A DNA stretch of 64,000 nucleotides. Origin: Pomphorhynchus laevis. Taxonomy: Eukaryota; Acanthocephala; Palaeacanthocephala; Echinorhynchida; Pomphorhynchidae. The translations under genes were made by a program, and so were the position numbers. This document shows, one piece after another, positions 1 to 11,900 of this stretch. Under the pieces are notes generated by a model. That model was not told the DNA's origin. It saw only the letters and a list, made by a program, of their open reading frames with translations, and did not search any database. The stretch covers positions 186,001-250,000 of the forward strand of contig WNNJ02001911.1 of the NCBI GenBank assembly GCA_012934845.2. Direction: 5' to 3'. How positions within the stretch are numbered: position 1 is the stretch's first letter; every line of letters begins with the position of its first letter.

Positions 1-383
1 ATATAATATAAATATATTATAAAATACTCATATATATATTATAATAAAATTTCCACAATACAGATAACTGAATGTAAATTTGATTATTTGTGTATATCAC
101 GCAAAGTTATTAAAGATGAATGCTGTGTGATTGAATTTCCAATCACGCTAGTGTCGATCACCTTCAGTAATCGCACTTAGTAATCAATTGAACAATCGAT
201 AAAAGCTGTCATCACTATCCATTAAAGTTATCGCAAATGACTATAATCCAATAATATCCCAGTTACATAAATTTTCAGGTGTGCATAATAATATAATGAT
301 GATTATATACACTTGTATATAAAAATTAGAACTCCATTAAGCCGAACTCGGGCTTTCATGTCAAGCCGGATTTCTCGGCCCTG

Positions 384-463
384 CTCGGTCCCAAGCCCGA
401 CTGAAAAAAGAGGACGGGTGGTGCCAGGAAGGGCATCCTACTGTAAAAATACCGCTCAAATTC
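384..463 (+). mobile_element. RTE retrotransposon 5'-end fragment
   Basis: GGTCCCAAGCCCGACTGA, then GGAAGGGCATCCTACTGTAA, line up with the 5' end of the near-complete RTE at 51461 (minus strand). Only the 5' untranslated stub remains; after about 463 the similarity ends. A small open frame on the opposite strand just downstream (484-687) has no recognisable domain. Confidence 0.7.
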
Positions 464-1091
464 CTTAACATGATGAGTCAAAATTAAAAGGCAAACTCGG
501 CAAGGGCGTTCTCCGGAAGGGACGTGTAGAGATCCCGCTTGGTCACTGTTAAGAAATCAAAGAAACAGTAGCGGGTCGTATGCAGTGGAAGAGATTCATT
601 ATGGCGTGCGACTTCGAATATGAATAAGCATGAAGAAAGAAGAAACATATAACAAATTAGTATTTTGATAAATCTTAAATTGATCAATCTTTTTTAAAGA
701 ATTTGATTTTTTTTCAATTAAATTTTATTTTATTTGAAGAATGTCAATGTTAAAGAATGGCCACTTCATCAAATTCCCAACAATATGTATGCAAAATGTA
801 TTCTTTCTTATAAAATAAAATGTTATAATAACATTAAATGTAATACTTTTATATTAAAGTATTACAAAAGTAGATAATATATATAATCTTAAAAATATTT
901 TTAATAATTAAAAAAAGTTTAGTAAAATACAAGATACATTAATTTATTTAGGAATTTAATACATAATAATTGACTTTTTTAATCAATTAACTTGATAAGC
1001 TCTACAATTTGAAATAATTTTAGAATATTTTTAATATTAATGTTAATTAATTATAATGATTTTAATTTTAAAATATGATCTATAAATATAT
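464..1091. other. AT-rich stretch, no gene seen
   Basis: Contains the short minus-strand open frame 484-687 and then simple A/T-rich sequence. No domain, repeat border or splice-supported exon was recognised. Confidence 0.5.
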
Positions 1092-1109
1092 GCCCGACGC
1101 GAAAAAAAT

Positions 1110-1145
1110 GACGAATGCCGTTTCGTCATCACAATGACTCATCAG
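1110..1145 (-). ncRNA. Hammerhead ribozyme-like core, copy 1
   Basis: Minus strand reads CUGAUGA, stem II GUCAU-UGUG-AUGAC, GAAA, a 3-bp stem III (ACG-GCAUU-CGU), and then C as the putative cleavage residue. All conserved core positions are present. I could not find flanks that pair as stem I, so self-cleavage is not shown. Hammerheads of this shape occur in Penelope-like elements and retrozymes; a PLE endonuclease lies 1.7 kb away. Confidence 0.6.
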
Positions 1146-1204
1146 TGCCAGTTCCCTCCTACTGCCGGATGCAGAGGAGGACTAGCAGTGGGAAGAAACT
1201 TGCA

Positions 1205-1240
1205 CTGATGAGTCATTAAGATGACGAAACGGTATGCGTC
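1205..1240 (+). ncRNA. Hammerhead ribozyme-like core, copy 2
   Basis: Plus strand reads CUGAUGA, stem II GUCAU-UAAG-AUGAC, GAAA, stem III ACG-GUAUG-CGU, then C. Compared with copy 1, stems are identical while loops II and III differ, the pattern expected if the RNA fold was once conserved. Stem I is not evident in the local flanks. Confidence 0.6.
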
Positions 1241-1257
1241 ATTCTTTCGCGTCTGGC

Positions 1258-2958
1258 TTATATGATTACTAAAACATTTACGCGGAATGGTATCATCATT
1301 TGAGATTTATAAATAGTAAGTGGCTTAAAATGGTTCTATAAATTAAAAAACGGATCGAGCTCTCAAGTAAAAAAATTAAAGAAATACGTTTTTATACATT
1401 AAAATCACTTAGATATCAGTTAAAAATATTTATTAGTTTATTAATAAAAAAGACAAAATATATTTATATTTTATGTGATAATATATAAAATAAATTTCTA
1501 TTTTTATGATAATCTTTAAATGCTAAATAAGCTTTTGAAAATATGATAGGTTGTCAATAGTTTAAACAACTCTAACACTTACAACAAGATAATTTATCTT
1601 TAAGAGATAATGTATTATTATAAATAATGGAATGTTAGAAATAACGAATTGACAAGCGACATTACGTTAAATACTTAGCAGTTAGCAACAACAACCGATA
1701 TATGATAAGAAAACAATTGTGGAAATTATATATGGGAATAAAATCATGGAAAATTTTAAAACGGATGCAAAACGGTTTCTTAATGCCAAAAACGAAAAAA
1801 ATTGAATGTTACGAATTTACAATAAATCTTACGATGTTAGATTTATTTACAAATAGATTCATTTATTCACAAATTAGAGATATATTTGTTATTATCAAAT
1901 TCATTTAATTACAAATTAAAGATTTATTTACAAATTAGATTAATATACCAATGAATTTTGCACATTCAGTAGATTTTGATGATCTGTCAGGAAAATTTCC
2001 GGAAATCTCTACAGTCACATAGGGGGAAATATTGAAAGGATTTCTTTTTCCTCTTATTGAAGTTACTCGTTGACCGCTGATTATCTGAATTTAATTATAA
2101 ACAAGCAGATTTTAAATTATTGTAAGCTAAATGGATAAATAAAAATTGAAATTATTGTAATTAATTTATTTTAAATTATTTAAATTATTATTATTTAAAT
2201 TATTATTTAAATTAAGCTAAATGGATAAATAAAAATTGAGATCAGAAATAACACTAGAATAATTACAATTCGATCCAATGTATCAAAAGTTTCATTGAAT
2301 TTAAAATTTGGAATTTTCAAATTCGGGATTACAAGATAGAATGTGAGATATCCGAAATATTAAAGACACTTCACATATTAATTCTCGGTGTATACGAGTG
2401 TATTACTCCAATTTAATTTGAAGTTGATTGCAGATTATCTGGATTTATGTAATTCTTCGATGTCTTAATTGTTGTTTACCTTCTTGAATAACTGTATTTA
2501 ACTTACATGCCTGTATCTATGAAAAAATCTTATGAGTGATAAATCTTACAGATTTATAACGCGACTACCTACGTGCAACGATTACACACTTTTAATATTC
2601 CGTGTTTACGGATACTAGCAAATGATATTTACTAATGGAAGAATAAATCGATTAAAATGTGGTTTTTAGTTACAGAATGATACTATAACGCACAGTTTAT
2701 CTATCTACAAATATTCAATTGCTCAATCAATAAGTTTTCAGAGAGAAAAAATGAATAAAATGATTAACAAAATTAAAAGTTGAAGTACAAACGATTATTT
2801 ATTTAAGTATTTATTTAAGTATTAAAGATTTAAATTTTAAATCTTTTAAATACAACAGAAAAGTTGTAACTATTGTGAAATGATAATATTAATTAAAAAT
2901 AATATATTTTATTTAAAATGTATGTAATACAACAAACAAATGTTTTTCATTAAATATT
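1258..2958. other. AT-rich stretch, no gene seen
   Basis: Low-complexity A/T sequence with short direct repeats (a TTTAAATTATT motif around 2160-2215). A short plus-strand open frame at 1702-1908 shows no recognisable domain. Confidence 0.5.
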
Positions 2959-2991
2959 AATAATAATTGTAACTGCAATACCGCAGGTGCG

Positions 2992-3450
2992 ATGTATCTA
3001 ATACAATGTACATGTGGACTGCAATATATAGGAAAAACGAATCAAATGTTAAAAACTAGGTTTAGGCAACACATATATAATATACAGCATAATAGTCAAA
3101 CTATATTTCATAAACATATGAGATTAATAGGACATGATATTAAAAACTGTAAATTATTTATTTTAGAACATATTATCAAAGAAAACATTTCAATATTAAA
3201 TCAAAAACTATTAGAAAAAGAAGATTTTTGGATTAAAACGCTTAATTCCATGTACCCATTAGGATTGAATGACGTGGTACAAGGAATTGGCAGAAGTAGT
3301 ATAATACATAATAAACAACTATATTATAATAATCCGGTTAAACGCAAGCCAAGAAGTCATGGTGATAAAAGTAAAAAGAAAAATAGACTTAAAAATATTA
3401 AAAAAGAAGATATTAAAAACTTAAAAATATTAAAAACTTCTATTATATAA
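2992..3450 (+). CDS. GIY-YIG endonuclease of a Penelope-like element, 3' fragment
   Basis: 152 codons. YLIQCTCGLQYIGKT is the GIY-YIG core, LKTRFRQH carries the catalytic Arg and following His, and LLEKEDFWIKTLNSMYPLGL holds the metal-binding Glu; the Cys pair before YIG is typical of PLEs. The coding similarity begins a little upstream (about 2965). The tail is Lys-rich. The RT domain that should precede it is absent, so this is a 5'-truncated element whose endonuclease frame is still open. The endonuclease nicks target DNA for target-primed reverse transcription. Confidence 0.88.
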   Translation: MYLIQCTCGLQYIGKTNQMLKTRFRQHIYNIQHNSQTIFHKHMRLIGHDIKNCKLFILEHIIKENISILNQKLLEKEDFWIKTLNSMYPLGLNDVVQGIGRSSIIHNKQLYYNNPVKRKPRSHGDKSKKKNRLKNIKKEDIKNLKILKTSII

Positions 3451-3658
3451 GAAGTTTTTCTAAAGATATCATTTGTTCAATAAATAAAAGATTAATTAAC
3501 GATTTTGATTGGTTAAGTTGTATAATAGACAGTTATTGTAATATAAAATACTATAATCGGACAATAAATGTTAATAATAACAAGACAAATATGCACAAAT
3601 CATAACATTCATTATAAAGTAAAGTTCTCAAGTTTTTTAGAAATAATACGATCAGATA

Positions 3659-3817
3659 TAATATTTCATATGCATATGAAATATTAAAACGCCTTCATAC
3701 ATATGCATTTATGAAGGCGTTTCTGACAATTCGTGCACTACTATTACACATGCCGAATACGGCATGTGTAATGGTAGTGCCGTATACTTGTGTAATATAC
3801 ATGCCGTATTACACAAG
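3659..3817. repeat. Four consecutive hairpin-forming palindromes
   Basis: Perfect or near-perfect palindromes at 3659-3686 (centre CATATGCATATG), 3686-3722 (arms AAACGCCTTCATA), 3743-3772 (arms ATTACACATGCCG) and 3787-3817 (arms CTTGTGTAAT). They lie between the PLE fragment and the satellite. The first satellite monomer reuses the TGCCGTAT wording of the last two. Confidence 0.8.
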
Positions 3818-5233
3818 TCTATCAAGCAACATCATTTTATATAAATGCCGTATTTTGTAAGAAATCCTGGACCGTTGTACATGCCATATATTATACATGC
3901 CATATCAATTAAGGATCAAAAGAGTGCAGCGACAATTCAGCAACAACCTCTGCCTAGTGTTTAAGGATGGTCGGCACAGCAATTCGATCTGGTAAAAAGC
4001 GTAAGCCTCAGACAATTAAGCAGTGTCGGAAACGGCTTCATTCACAATGTCACAAATTCAACAGAAACGATCAGTGAATACTTCATTCTACTGATGAGTG
4101 TTGCCGGGTACTCATTGGTCGTCTAGACGTGACATAGTGACTGAAAGTCGGAAATCGAAGTCCTGTCTAACAAGCAACACCATTTAGTATAAATGCCGTA
4201 TTTCGTAAGAAATCCTGGACCGTTGTCTACTCAGCACATCCGTGCACTACTATTATACATACCGTATGCATTAACGATCCAACGATTGCAGCGACAATTC
4301 AGAAACTACCTCTGTCTAGTGTTTAAGGATGGTCGGCACAGCAATTCGATCTGGTAAAAAGCGTAAGCCTCAGACAATTAAGCAGTGTCGGAAACGGCTT
4401 CATTCACAATGTCACAAATTCAACAGAAACGATCAGTGAATACTTAATTCTACTAATGAGTGTTGCCGTGTCCTAATTGGTCGTCTAGAAGTGGCATGGT
4501 GACTGAAATTCGTGAATCAAAGTTCAGTCTAAAAAGCAACACCATTTTGTATAAATGACGTATTTCGGAAGAAATCCTGGACCGTTGTCTACTAAGCACA
4601 TCCGTGCACTACTATTATACATGCCGTATTCATTAAGGATCCAACGAGTGCAGCGACACTTCAGTAACAACCTCTGCTAAGTGTTTAAGGATGGTCTGCA
4701 CATCAATTCGATCTGGTAAGAGCACAAGCCTCAGTCAATTAAGCAAAGTGTCGGAAATGCTTTTATGCACAATGTCAAACAGGCAACCGAAACGACCAGT
4801 AAGTACTTCATTCTACTGATGAGTGTTGCCGGGTACTCATTGGTCGTCTAGAAGTGACATGGTGACTGAAAGTCGTGAATCGAAGTCCAGTCTATCAAGC
4901 AACACCATTTAGTATAAATGCCGTATTTCGTAAGAAATCCTGGACCGTTGTCTACTCAGCACATTCGTGCACTACTATTATACATGCCGTATTCATTAAG
5001 GATCCAACGAGTGCAGCGACACTTCAGTAACAACCTCTGCTAAGTGTTTAAGGATGGTCTGCACATCAATTCGATCTGGTAAGAGCACAAGCCTCAGTCA
5101 ATTAAGCAAAGTGTCGGAAATGCTTTTATGCACAATGTCAAACAGGCAACCGAAACGACCAGTAAGTACTTCATTCTACTGATGAGTGTTGCCAGGTACT
5201 CATTGGTCGTCTAGAAGTGGCATGATGACTGAA
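3818..5233. repeat. Tandem satellite, unit about 362 bp, about four copies
   Basis: GAAATCCTGGACCGTTG recurs at about 3862, 4211, 4572 and 4935, and CAGCGACA(A/C)TTCAG(C/T)AAC recurs with the same spacing. Monomers are highly similar. Each contains a hairpin (ATGAGT/ACTCAT) and the phrase TTCTACTGATGAGTGTTGCC. A fifth partial monomer lies at 5648-5690 beyond an insertion. No coding potential seen. Confidence 0.9.
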
Positions 5234-5647
5234 AGCAGCAATTCCCCACGACTCTAGACAAAACTCAGGCGCTTAAAGCATTTTACTGGCTTGTTGCGTG
5301 TATGGACCTTATAGTTATTCTTTATAAGGCACAAAAGCGTATCCGTTAGTTACGAAGGCAATGAATTTCTCACAGGATTCCAAAAAGAATGCGTTTTTTA
5401 TAAATTGTTAGTGTGAAAAATCGCTTGAAACTGTGGTCCAGGAGCCCAAACTGGCTACGATTAATTATATATAAATTACAATTATATATAAAAACTACAA
5501 TTATATATAATAATATAATAATTTTTAATAAATATGTAATAAATATATAAACTGGGGTGAGAATAATCTACGTTGTTTATATTGAAATGCAAAAATGCAT
5601 GGACCTACAAAGCTGCATATTAGAAACACATGCATCATTCCTAAAGT
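5234..5647. repeat. ~410-bp insertion in the satellite, related to 37303-37610
   Basis: The satellite phrase GACTGAAAG..TGAATCGAAGTCC is split here. The inserted DNA shares CTAGAC(A/G)AAACTC, AAAGCATTTT..CTAGCTTGTTG-like wording and GTGTGAAAAATCGCTT with 37303-37610, but in the opposite block order. Its right part is A/T repeats. Confidence 0.6.
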
Positions 5648-5756
5648 GTTGAATCGAAATCCAGTCTATCAAGAAACACCATTATATAATATTTATTAAT
5701 AAATTTAATTTATTACAAAAAACAATAAAAAAAGTAAAAGTCAAATTCTTTCTAAC

Positions 5757-5945
5757 GGCATCAAATACTTTAAATATACTTAATGATACTGATTGACGGT
5801 GAAATTGCGAATTACTGATCGTTCGTCCGATTTTTTCAAAAATATTAGGGTGATTTGGTGAATATCTTAAAATGATTGTTGTCATAATATTAAAATGTAT
5901 TGTATTTGATATATATAAAGTGATCCAATATAAGAGTGAAGTAAT
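5757..5945 (-). CDS. PLC-like gene exon: C2 domain (divergent)
   Basis: 189 nt, 63 codons in phase 0, acceptor context ACTATCAG. PNHPNIFEK and SVSLSIFKVFDA fit the C2 segments NP.(F/W).E and L.RF.V.D at the expected spacing. The donor GTTAGA is ordinary. The rest of C2 is not found in the 5.7 kb below, where satellites begin. Assignment is tentative. Confidence 0.5.
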
Positions 5946-8900
5946 CTGATAGTATGTTCCAATTACATTGGCCATTGCTCTGTATGTTCTACCTAGTAAA
6001 TCATTTACTAGGATTTTTAATTAAGTATATCACCTATAGTTGAGGAAAACTTGAAAGAAGAGCGATGTTGATTTTTTAACTGTTTGTACCCATAATTTAG
6101 AAATAATTAAAATAATTACACACCGATTCTTTCACAGACAAATATTTATAAATATATTTATAAATATTTATCAACATAATTTTTTAATTTATTTAAGTAA
6201 AGAACTTACAGTTAGTGATAATTGAACACATTTCTTAAAATTTTGTAATGATGGCGCCATATTCGAACTGTCATTATCACCTTCAAAACAATCAAAATAA
6301 TACTTGCTTCGTTTCAAAATTAATGCTATAAAACTAGATGAATTTGGCTCTGCTGGTATATGTCAGCAGTTAAAATATAAACACTTTGTATTAATAATAT
6401 CTTTTAGGAGACTAAGCGAAACATTACTAGATGGCTTTATAGGGAATGAACTCCGATCACGTAAAAATGATATAATAACTCGTATTAAGAATGAGAAGAC
6501 ACAAGTCAATGCCCAAATAAGACTGCGAATACTGAACAACAGTAATTCCATCCAAGTACGTCTGTGTCTTGCGAAAGTTAAGGGGGCGTCCGCGTGGCTA
6601 TATTGCAAACCACTACGCAAGGATAATCTGAACCTAAGCCCGGTTAAATTTCGCAATGCCTTTGCAGCACACTACGGCTGGAATCCTCCTTTTGTCCCAC
6701 ACAAATGTCAATGCGGAGATGATTTCAGCATAATTCACACTCTTTCCTGCCAGACGGGAGGGTTGCCAACTATCAGGCATAACATCCTGAGTGACCTCGT
6801 TGCCACTCGATGAAAATGTTTTTTTCGAGAGAGCATCAACACCACTAGATCGAGATGCCAGGCTGGACGTTGAATGTCGTGGATTGTTTGGAAGCTGGAC
6901 GGAGCGGTCCATGTTGGACTTTTGCTCTTTTAATCATCTGGCCCCGTCAAATGCTTCTGACAACAACTCCACACCATTCCAATATCACGAGAAACGAAAG
7001 CGGGCTAAGTACTAGGAGAGGGTGAGCCGGTATGAAAGAGCTTCATTCATCCAGTTTTTCATTACCGGAAACGGGGCAATAGGACCGGCGGGGAACATTA
7101 CAATCAAAAGAATTACGTTGCTAAAGACATGCAAGGGATTACACATGTATCGCGATATAATAAAAACATTACGCTCGCAAATAAGCGTGGTTATGTCCAA
7201 GTCTGCATCTATGTGCATCCGGGCGGCACGCTCAACAAGAGGTCATCCTGCTCGCATAGCCGGAATATACGAAATGTGACAGATCTGCAATCAATCGTTC
7301 AATGTGACGAAAACTTATATCACCTAAAAAATTAATTTTAATTTAATATTTCGGACCCATTTGCGGGTAACCTTATATTGTGAGTATAATTATAAATCTT
7401 CAAAAAAACTATTATGTTAGGTAATTTAATAAAAATCGAAACCTGAGTAATTCCTCCCGATGACACTTTAATCTTTATACTAATAAATAGATAATGTTAA
7501 TATTATACTTATCGATTAATAAATAATTCAAAGTTATAAAAGTTTTTAACATTAAGATATCTACATTGATATTTGTAGTACAAAATATGTAGTCTCAATA
7601 AATTATTCTGATTCAAAAAACATTAATTATTTCGTTGCTGATGTAGTATTAATACTATAATGTATATTATTATAATATTAATTGATTTTAATTATATACC
7701 ATATTATTAAATATTATAATATAATTATTTATAAATATTAATAATTTCATATTTATGGCTGGCGGCGGACAACAAAAAGGACCTGGAGGAATCAACTACT
7801 GTATGGAATAACCGACTCGCACAATACGGAATACGACTTAATCTAGACAAGACCGAATACCTCACAACAGAATCACATGAAAGTGGCACCATCAATATCA
7901 ATGGCTCTGACCTGAGACGAACGGACCGGTTCAAGTACCTCGGAACCATACTCTCGGCAAGCGGCGACGTGACTTATGAAGTCAATGCACGAATAAGCTC
8001 AGCGTGGACAAAATGGCGAGCGACGACAGGTGTTTTATGTGACCGTCGCATCAAGGATCACCTGAAATCAAAGATCTACCGCTCAATCATTCGCCCTGTG
8101 GCTATGTACGGCACAGAGTGCTTGCCTATTACCAAGGCAGCGGAACGACGCTTTGCAGTCATGGAGACGAAAATGCTGCGGTGGATAAGCGGAATTACCC
8201 GGTATGACCACGTGAGAAATATGGACATCCTCCGAAGATACGGCGTCGCCCCTATCGTAAATAAAATGCAAGGGGCCAGACTCCGGTGGTATGGCCACGT
8301 GTTGCGGAGTGAAAATTATTCCCTTGCAAAGACCGCCTTAAAGTATGAGATCATAGGCAAACGCCCGAGAGGTCGACCCAAGCACCGATGGTTAGATGAC
8401 CTTCACACAGATCTCAAGGCAGCTGGACTTCACCCAGACAAAGCCGAAAACAGAGCGAAATGGAGGGCTAAATCTCACATAGCCGACCCTGCCTCAAAGC
8501 GGGACAAAGGCTGAAGAATAAGAATAAGATTTATAAATATTAATTTCAAAATTAATGTTTTAAAATACCCATAATATTTGTTTTCTTTGTGTTGCATGAT
8601 TTTATTATATATCAGGAACAAATAAAATGCATCGTTTTAAGCAGCAAATATTGTCAACGAACAAATATTCATAAATGTACAAATTACTAGTAAAAATAGT
8701 GAAAAGTTGCTGTTTTGTATAAAAAAATATACATATTTAGTTCTTAAGAATATTTTTGAATATATCATGCTTTTTGTTCAATTTTCGTATGGATTATCTC
8801 TAATCTTCCATAATAAACGTCATAATAAACTTCATACATTTATACTTTCGGTGTAGTCAACATTTGTGATTTGGCCTTATAAACGTTAGTATTAATCTTT

Positions 8901-11900
8901 TTTATCTTCAATACTGTTGCTCAAAATTTTCAATTACTATTATTTGAAATTTTATTCATATATAATGTGCTTTAAAATTAGTTTAACCATTGAAATTATG
9001 CCTACCATTTAACTCTGTGAAATAGGTAGACTTTGGACGTAGAACATATCCACAGTTACCGTTATTACGAAAATATCCATTATACGACCATGTAGTTTTT
9101 GCTTTGGTCTGAAAATTGATCGCAACTAAAATACATACAAATTGTTTATAAAAAATTTTGAATTCAAATTGATTTCGCTCAAAATTGACAATTCTAACCA
9201 AAAAAATAGAAAATTATTGTTGTAAATTATATTGAAGTGATATTATAAATTACATTAAGTAGTTGTTGCTTTGTCTTTCCATAAAATACGGGCTCTGTGA
9301 TCCTCAAACTTGTGTAATTGTTGCAATTACAAATGTGAAATAATGAAGAATATTTTATTTCTAGTGTCGAAATAAATTTAAAGGTAAATATTTGCGATTA
9401 AGTTATAGATATATAATTTAATATTTATGGTAAGCAGGGTGAATAATTTGGGCTGAAAACTTAAACATTTGAAAATCATACATGGGAATAATTAATAATA
9501 TTTCAAAATTCACCAACTAATTACTGTCAGTTTTATTTTTTACTGGCAGTAGTAAATTCAAATTAGTTATTTAATTATATTACCTTTAAAATTAATTATT
9601 TAATTGATTAAAAATATATTACTTTTAATAAAATTTACAGATATATATAGTAAATTCAAATTAGTTATTAATATCAAAATTGAGTATCTAATTAGTTACT
9701 AATTAGATAACTAATTAGTAACAAATTATCTAATTATCTAATTATCGAATTAGTTAAGATTATCTAATTATCTAATGCTTAACTAATTATCTAATTAGTT
9801 AAGCATAATACGTAATTACGTAATCTATTGAATAGTACCCTTTTGAATGGGTTATATAGTCAATAGGATATAATGTTCTGTATAAGATACTATAACTTAT
9901 CACGATCATTGATAATAATAAGGCGCAGCGCCTTAAATAATATCAAAACAAATAATTCAAAACAGATTTAGTAATAAATTTAAATGTTAATTTGTAAAAT
10001 AGGAAGATTTGTCCCGATAGGGCAATCTAATTCGTTCTGTTTTTGCAAATAAATCAGAATAAACAAATAAATTATTAATCATTTTAATTTAAAAAATCAT
10101 TTAAATAAAATGATTATTTTTAATTTCTGAAAATTTGTTATTAATTTCTTATTTAAATGAAACAGACAGACACACATCTATCAGACACTTCCATAGATGC
10201 CGAGTCCTTTTCGTGATTGCTATTTTGCTGTAAAATATTCATAAATCACGCTGTTTTTTGACGACATATAGTAATAGAATGATTGCATCACCTGTACATA
10301 TTTGATATCTAACAACTAACAAAATACGTCAACAACAAATATTAAGCAAATTCATTTTTATAATTAAAGTAGATGTATAAAGATGCAATAAGCATTAATA
10401 TAAAAATACTTATTCGAGTATATAAATTATAAATAAATTATAATTTATTAAAATTTATTATTATTTTGTAAAATTATACTTACAGGTATTATGAAATCGC
10501 GATTTACTAAATTAAAGTAAATTCTCAGTAATCTTAATTAGGTTGCAATGATTGAATCAGCATCGTTATTTGACTAAGTCAAATAAGTCATTTGACAAAT
10601 ATTTGCACTTATTTATTATATTAATATTAATATTATATTAATATTATTTATTTATTATAATTAATTATTACAATTAATATTTATTAATATTAATTATATT
10701 AATATTATTTATTACGTTCACAAAAATAAATTACTAAAAGCACAATTTCCCCAAATCCTTTGAATCATGAAAGTTATATTTAGAACGTAATATTAGAACA
10801 GGGTAAAAAGTCAAGCAATATACATAAGTAAGTATTGACTAATACATTGCCTATATAAAGCATAACATTCACTTAAATAAGCAAATCAAAATATATTAAA
10901 AATTTGTGCATAGCTTCCGCGTATTTGGATGTTGGGTTGTGAAGGCAGTGCACGGATGATATGTAACCAAAAATCACTGTCCTGAGTGGCCGACCAAACT
11001 TCATTTTCAAATAGTCCTAAGAGTTCCTTGGCAAGATAACGAGTTAGATTTCTCCACCATTACCAATATCTGCCTCGGGGTTTCAGTCCCGAAAGTCCAA
11101 TCTGGAACATTTCACAAGGAATGAATTCCTTTCCACAACTGATTTGCGCAATGAACCGATTACGGAGTTAGCTACACAAATCTGTCTCTCAATCTACTAT
11201 TTTTCTTATCATCACTCGAGATAAGACGCCCATGTACTTAAACAATTTCACGTTGACTAAGCCCTTACCACCAATTCGTATAGAAAATGCTACCTTGTTC
11301 CGAGCAGAGAACATCGAGACAGTTTTGGATTTGCTAACTTTCATATCGGCCACTTGACATTCCGCCGTAAATCGATCCAATAAGCATTATAGGCCATCAG
11401 TATTGGAGGCCAACAAGATAACATCGTATGTGATGGGACCAAATTGAGACGAAGCGGCCTGTCTCTAAATTTTGTTGGTGTACACACGGAACAAAAATGA
11501 AGACAGTGGACAATCCTGACTGAGCACAATACCTACAATAAACGACTCATATTTCATGTCTAAAACACAATCGCAACTCGTACTTAGTTAGTACAAAGAG
11601 GCCACTGCTACACGGAGGTAGTGCGCAACTTTGTACTTTTTAAGAACCTCTCACAACTTATCTATTTGTACCCGGTCAAACACTGTGTCCAAATTCACAA
11701 AGCACATGTAAACTAATTGAGCGAAATCTAAGATGCCTACGAGAATAGTTGAAAGAGTGAAGAGCTGATATGTAGTTCCTCGATCAGAATGATGGCCACA
11801 TTGCTCCTCTTGCAACTGTCCCTTGACTATCGATCAGATCCTTAGCTAAAGTATCATAGCAAAAAGCTTACTGGATGTGCTAAGAAGAGTATTGTCACTA

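Larger units (their letters stand above)
1092..1257. repeat. Inverted repeat carrying two hammerhead-like cores
   Basis: Two arms of about 70 bp (beginning GCCCGACGCG and ending CGCGTCTGGC) flank a ~20-bp centre. Each arm contains one complete hammerhead-like core, so both strands of the locus could be transcribed into one. The arms differ mainly in loop positions. Confidence 0.85.

Noticed and set aside
484-687. Minus-strand open frame of 67 codons as the missing C-terminal exon of the PLC-like gene
   Set aside because: No C2 or PRIP tail motif and no convincing splice sites.
4080-5200. CTGATGAG words in the satellite as further hammerhead ribozymes
   Set aside because: No following stem II plus GAAA; the words form an ATGAGT/ACTCAT hairpin instead.
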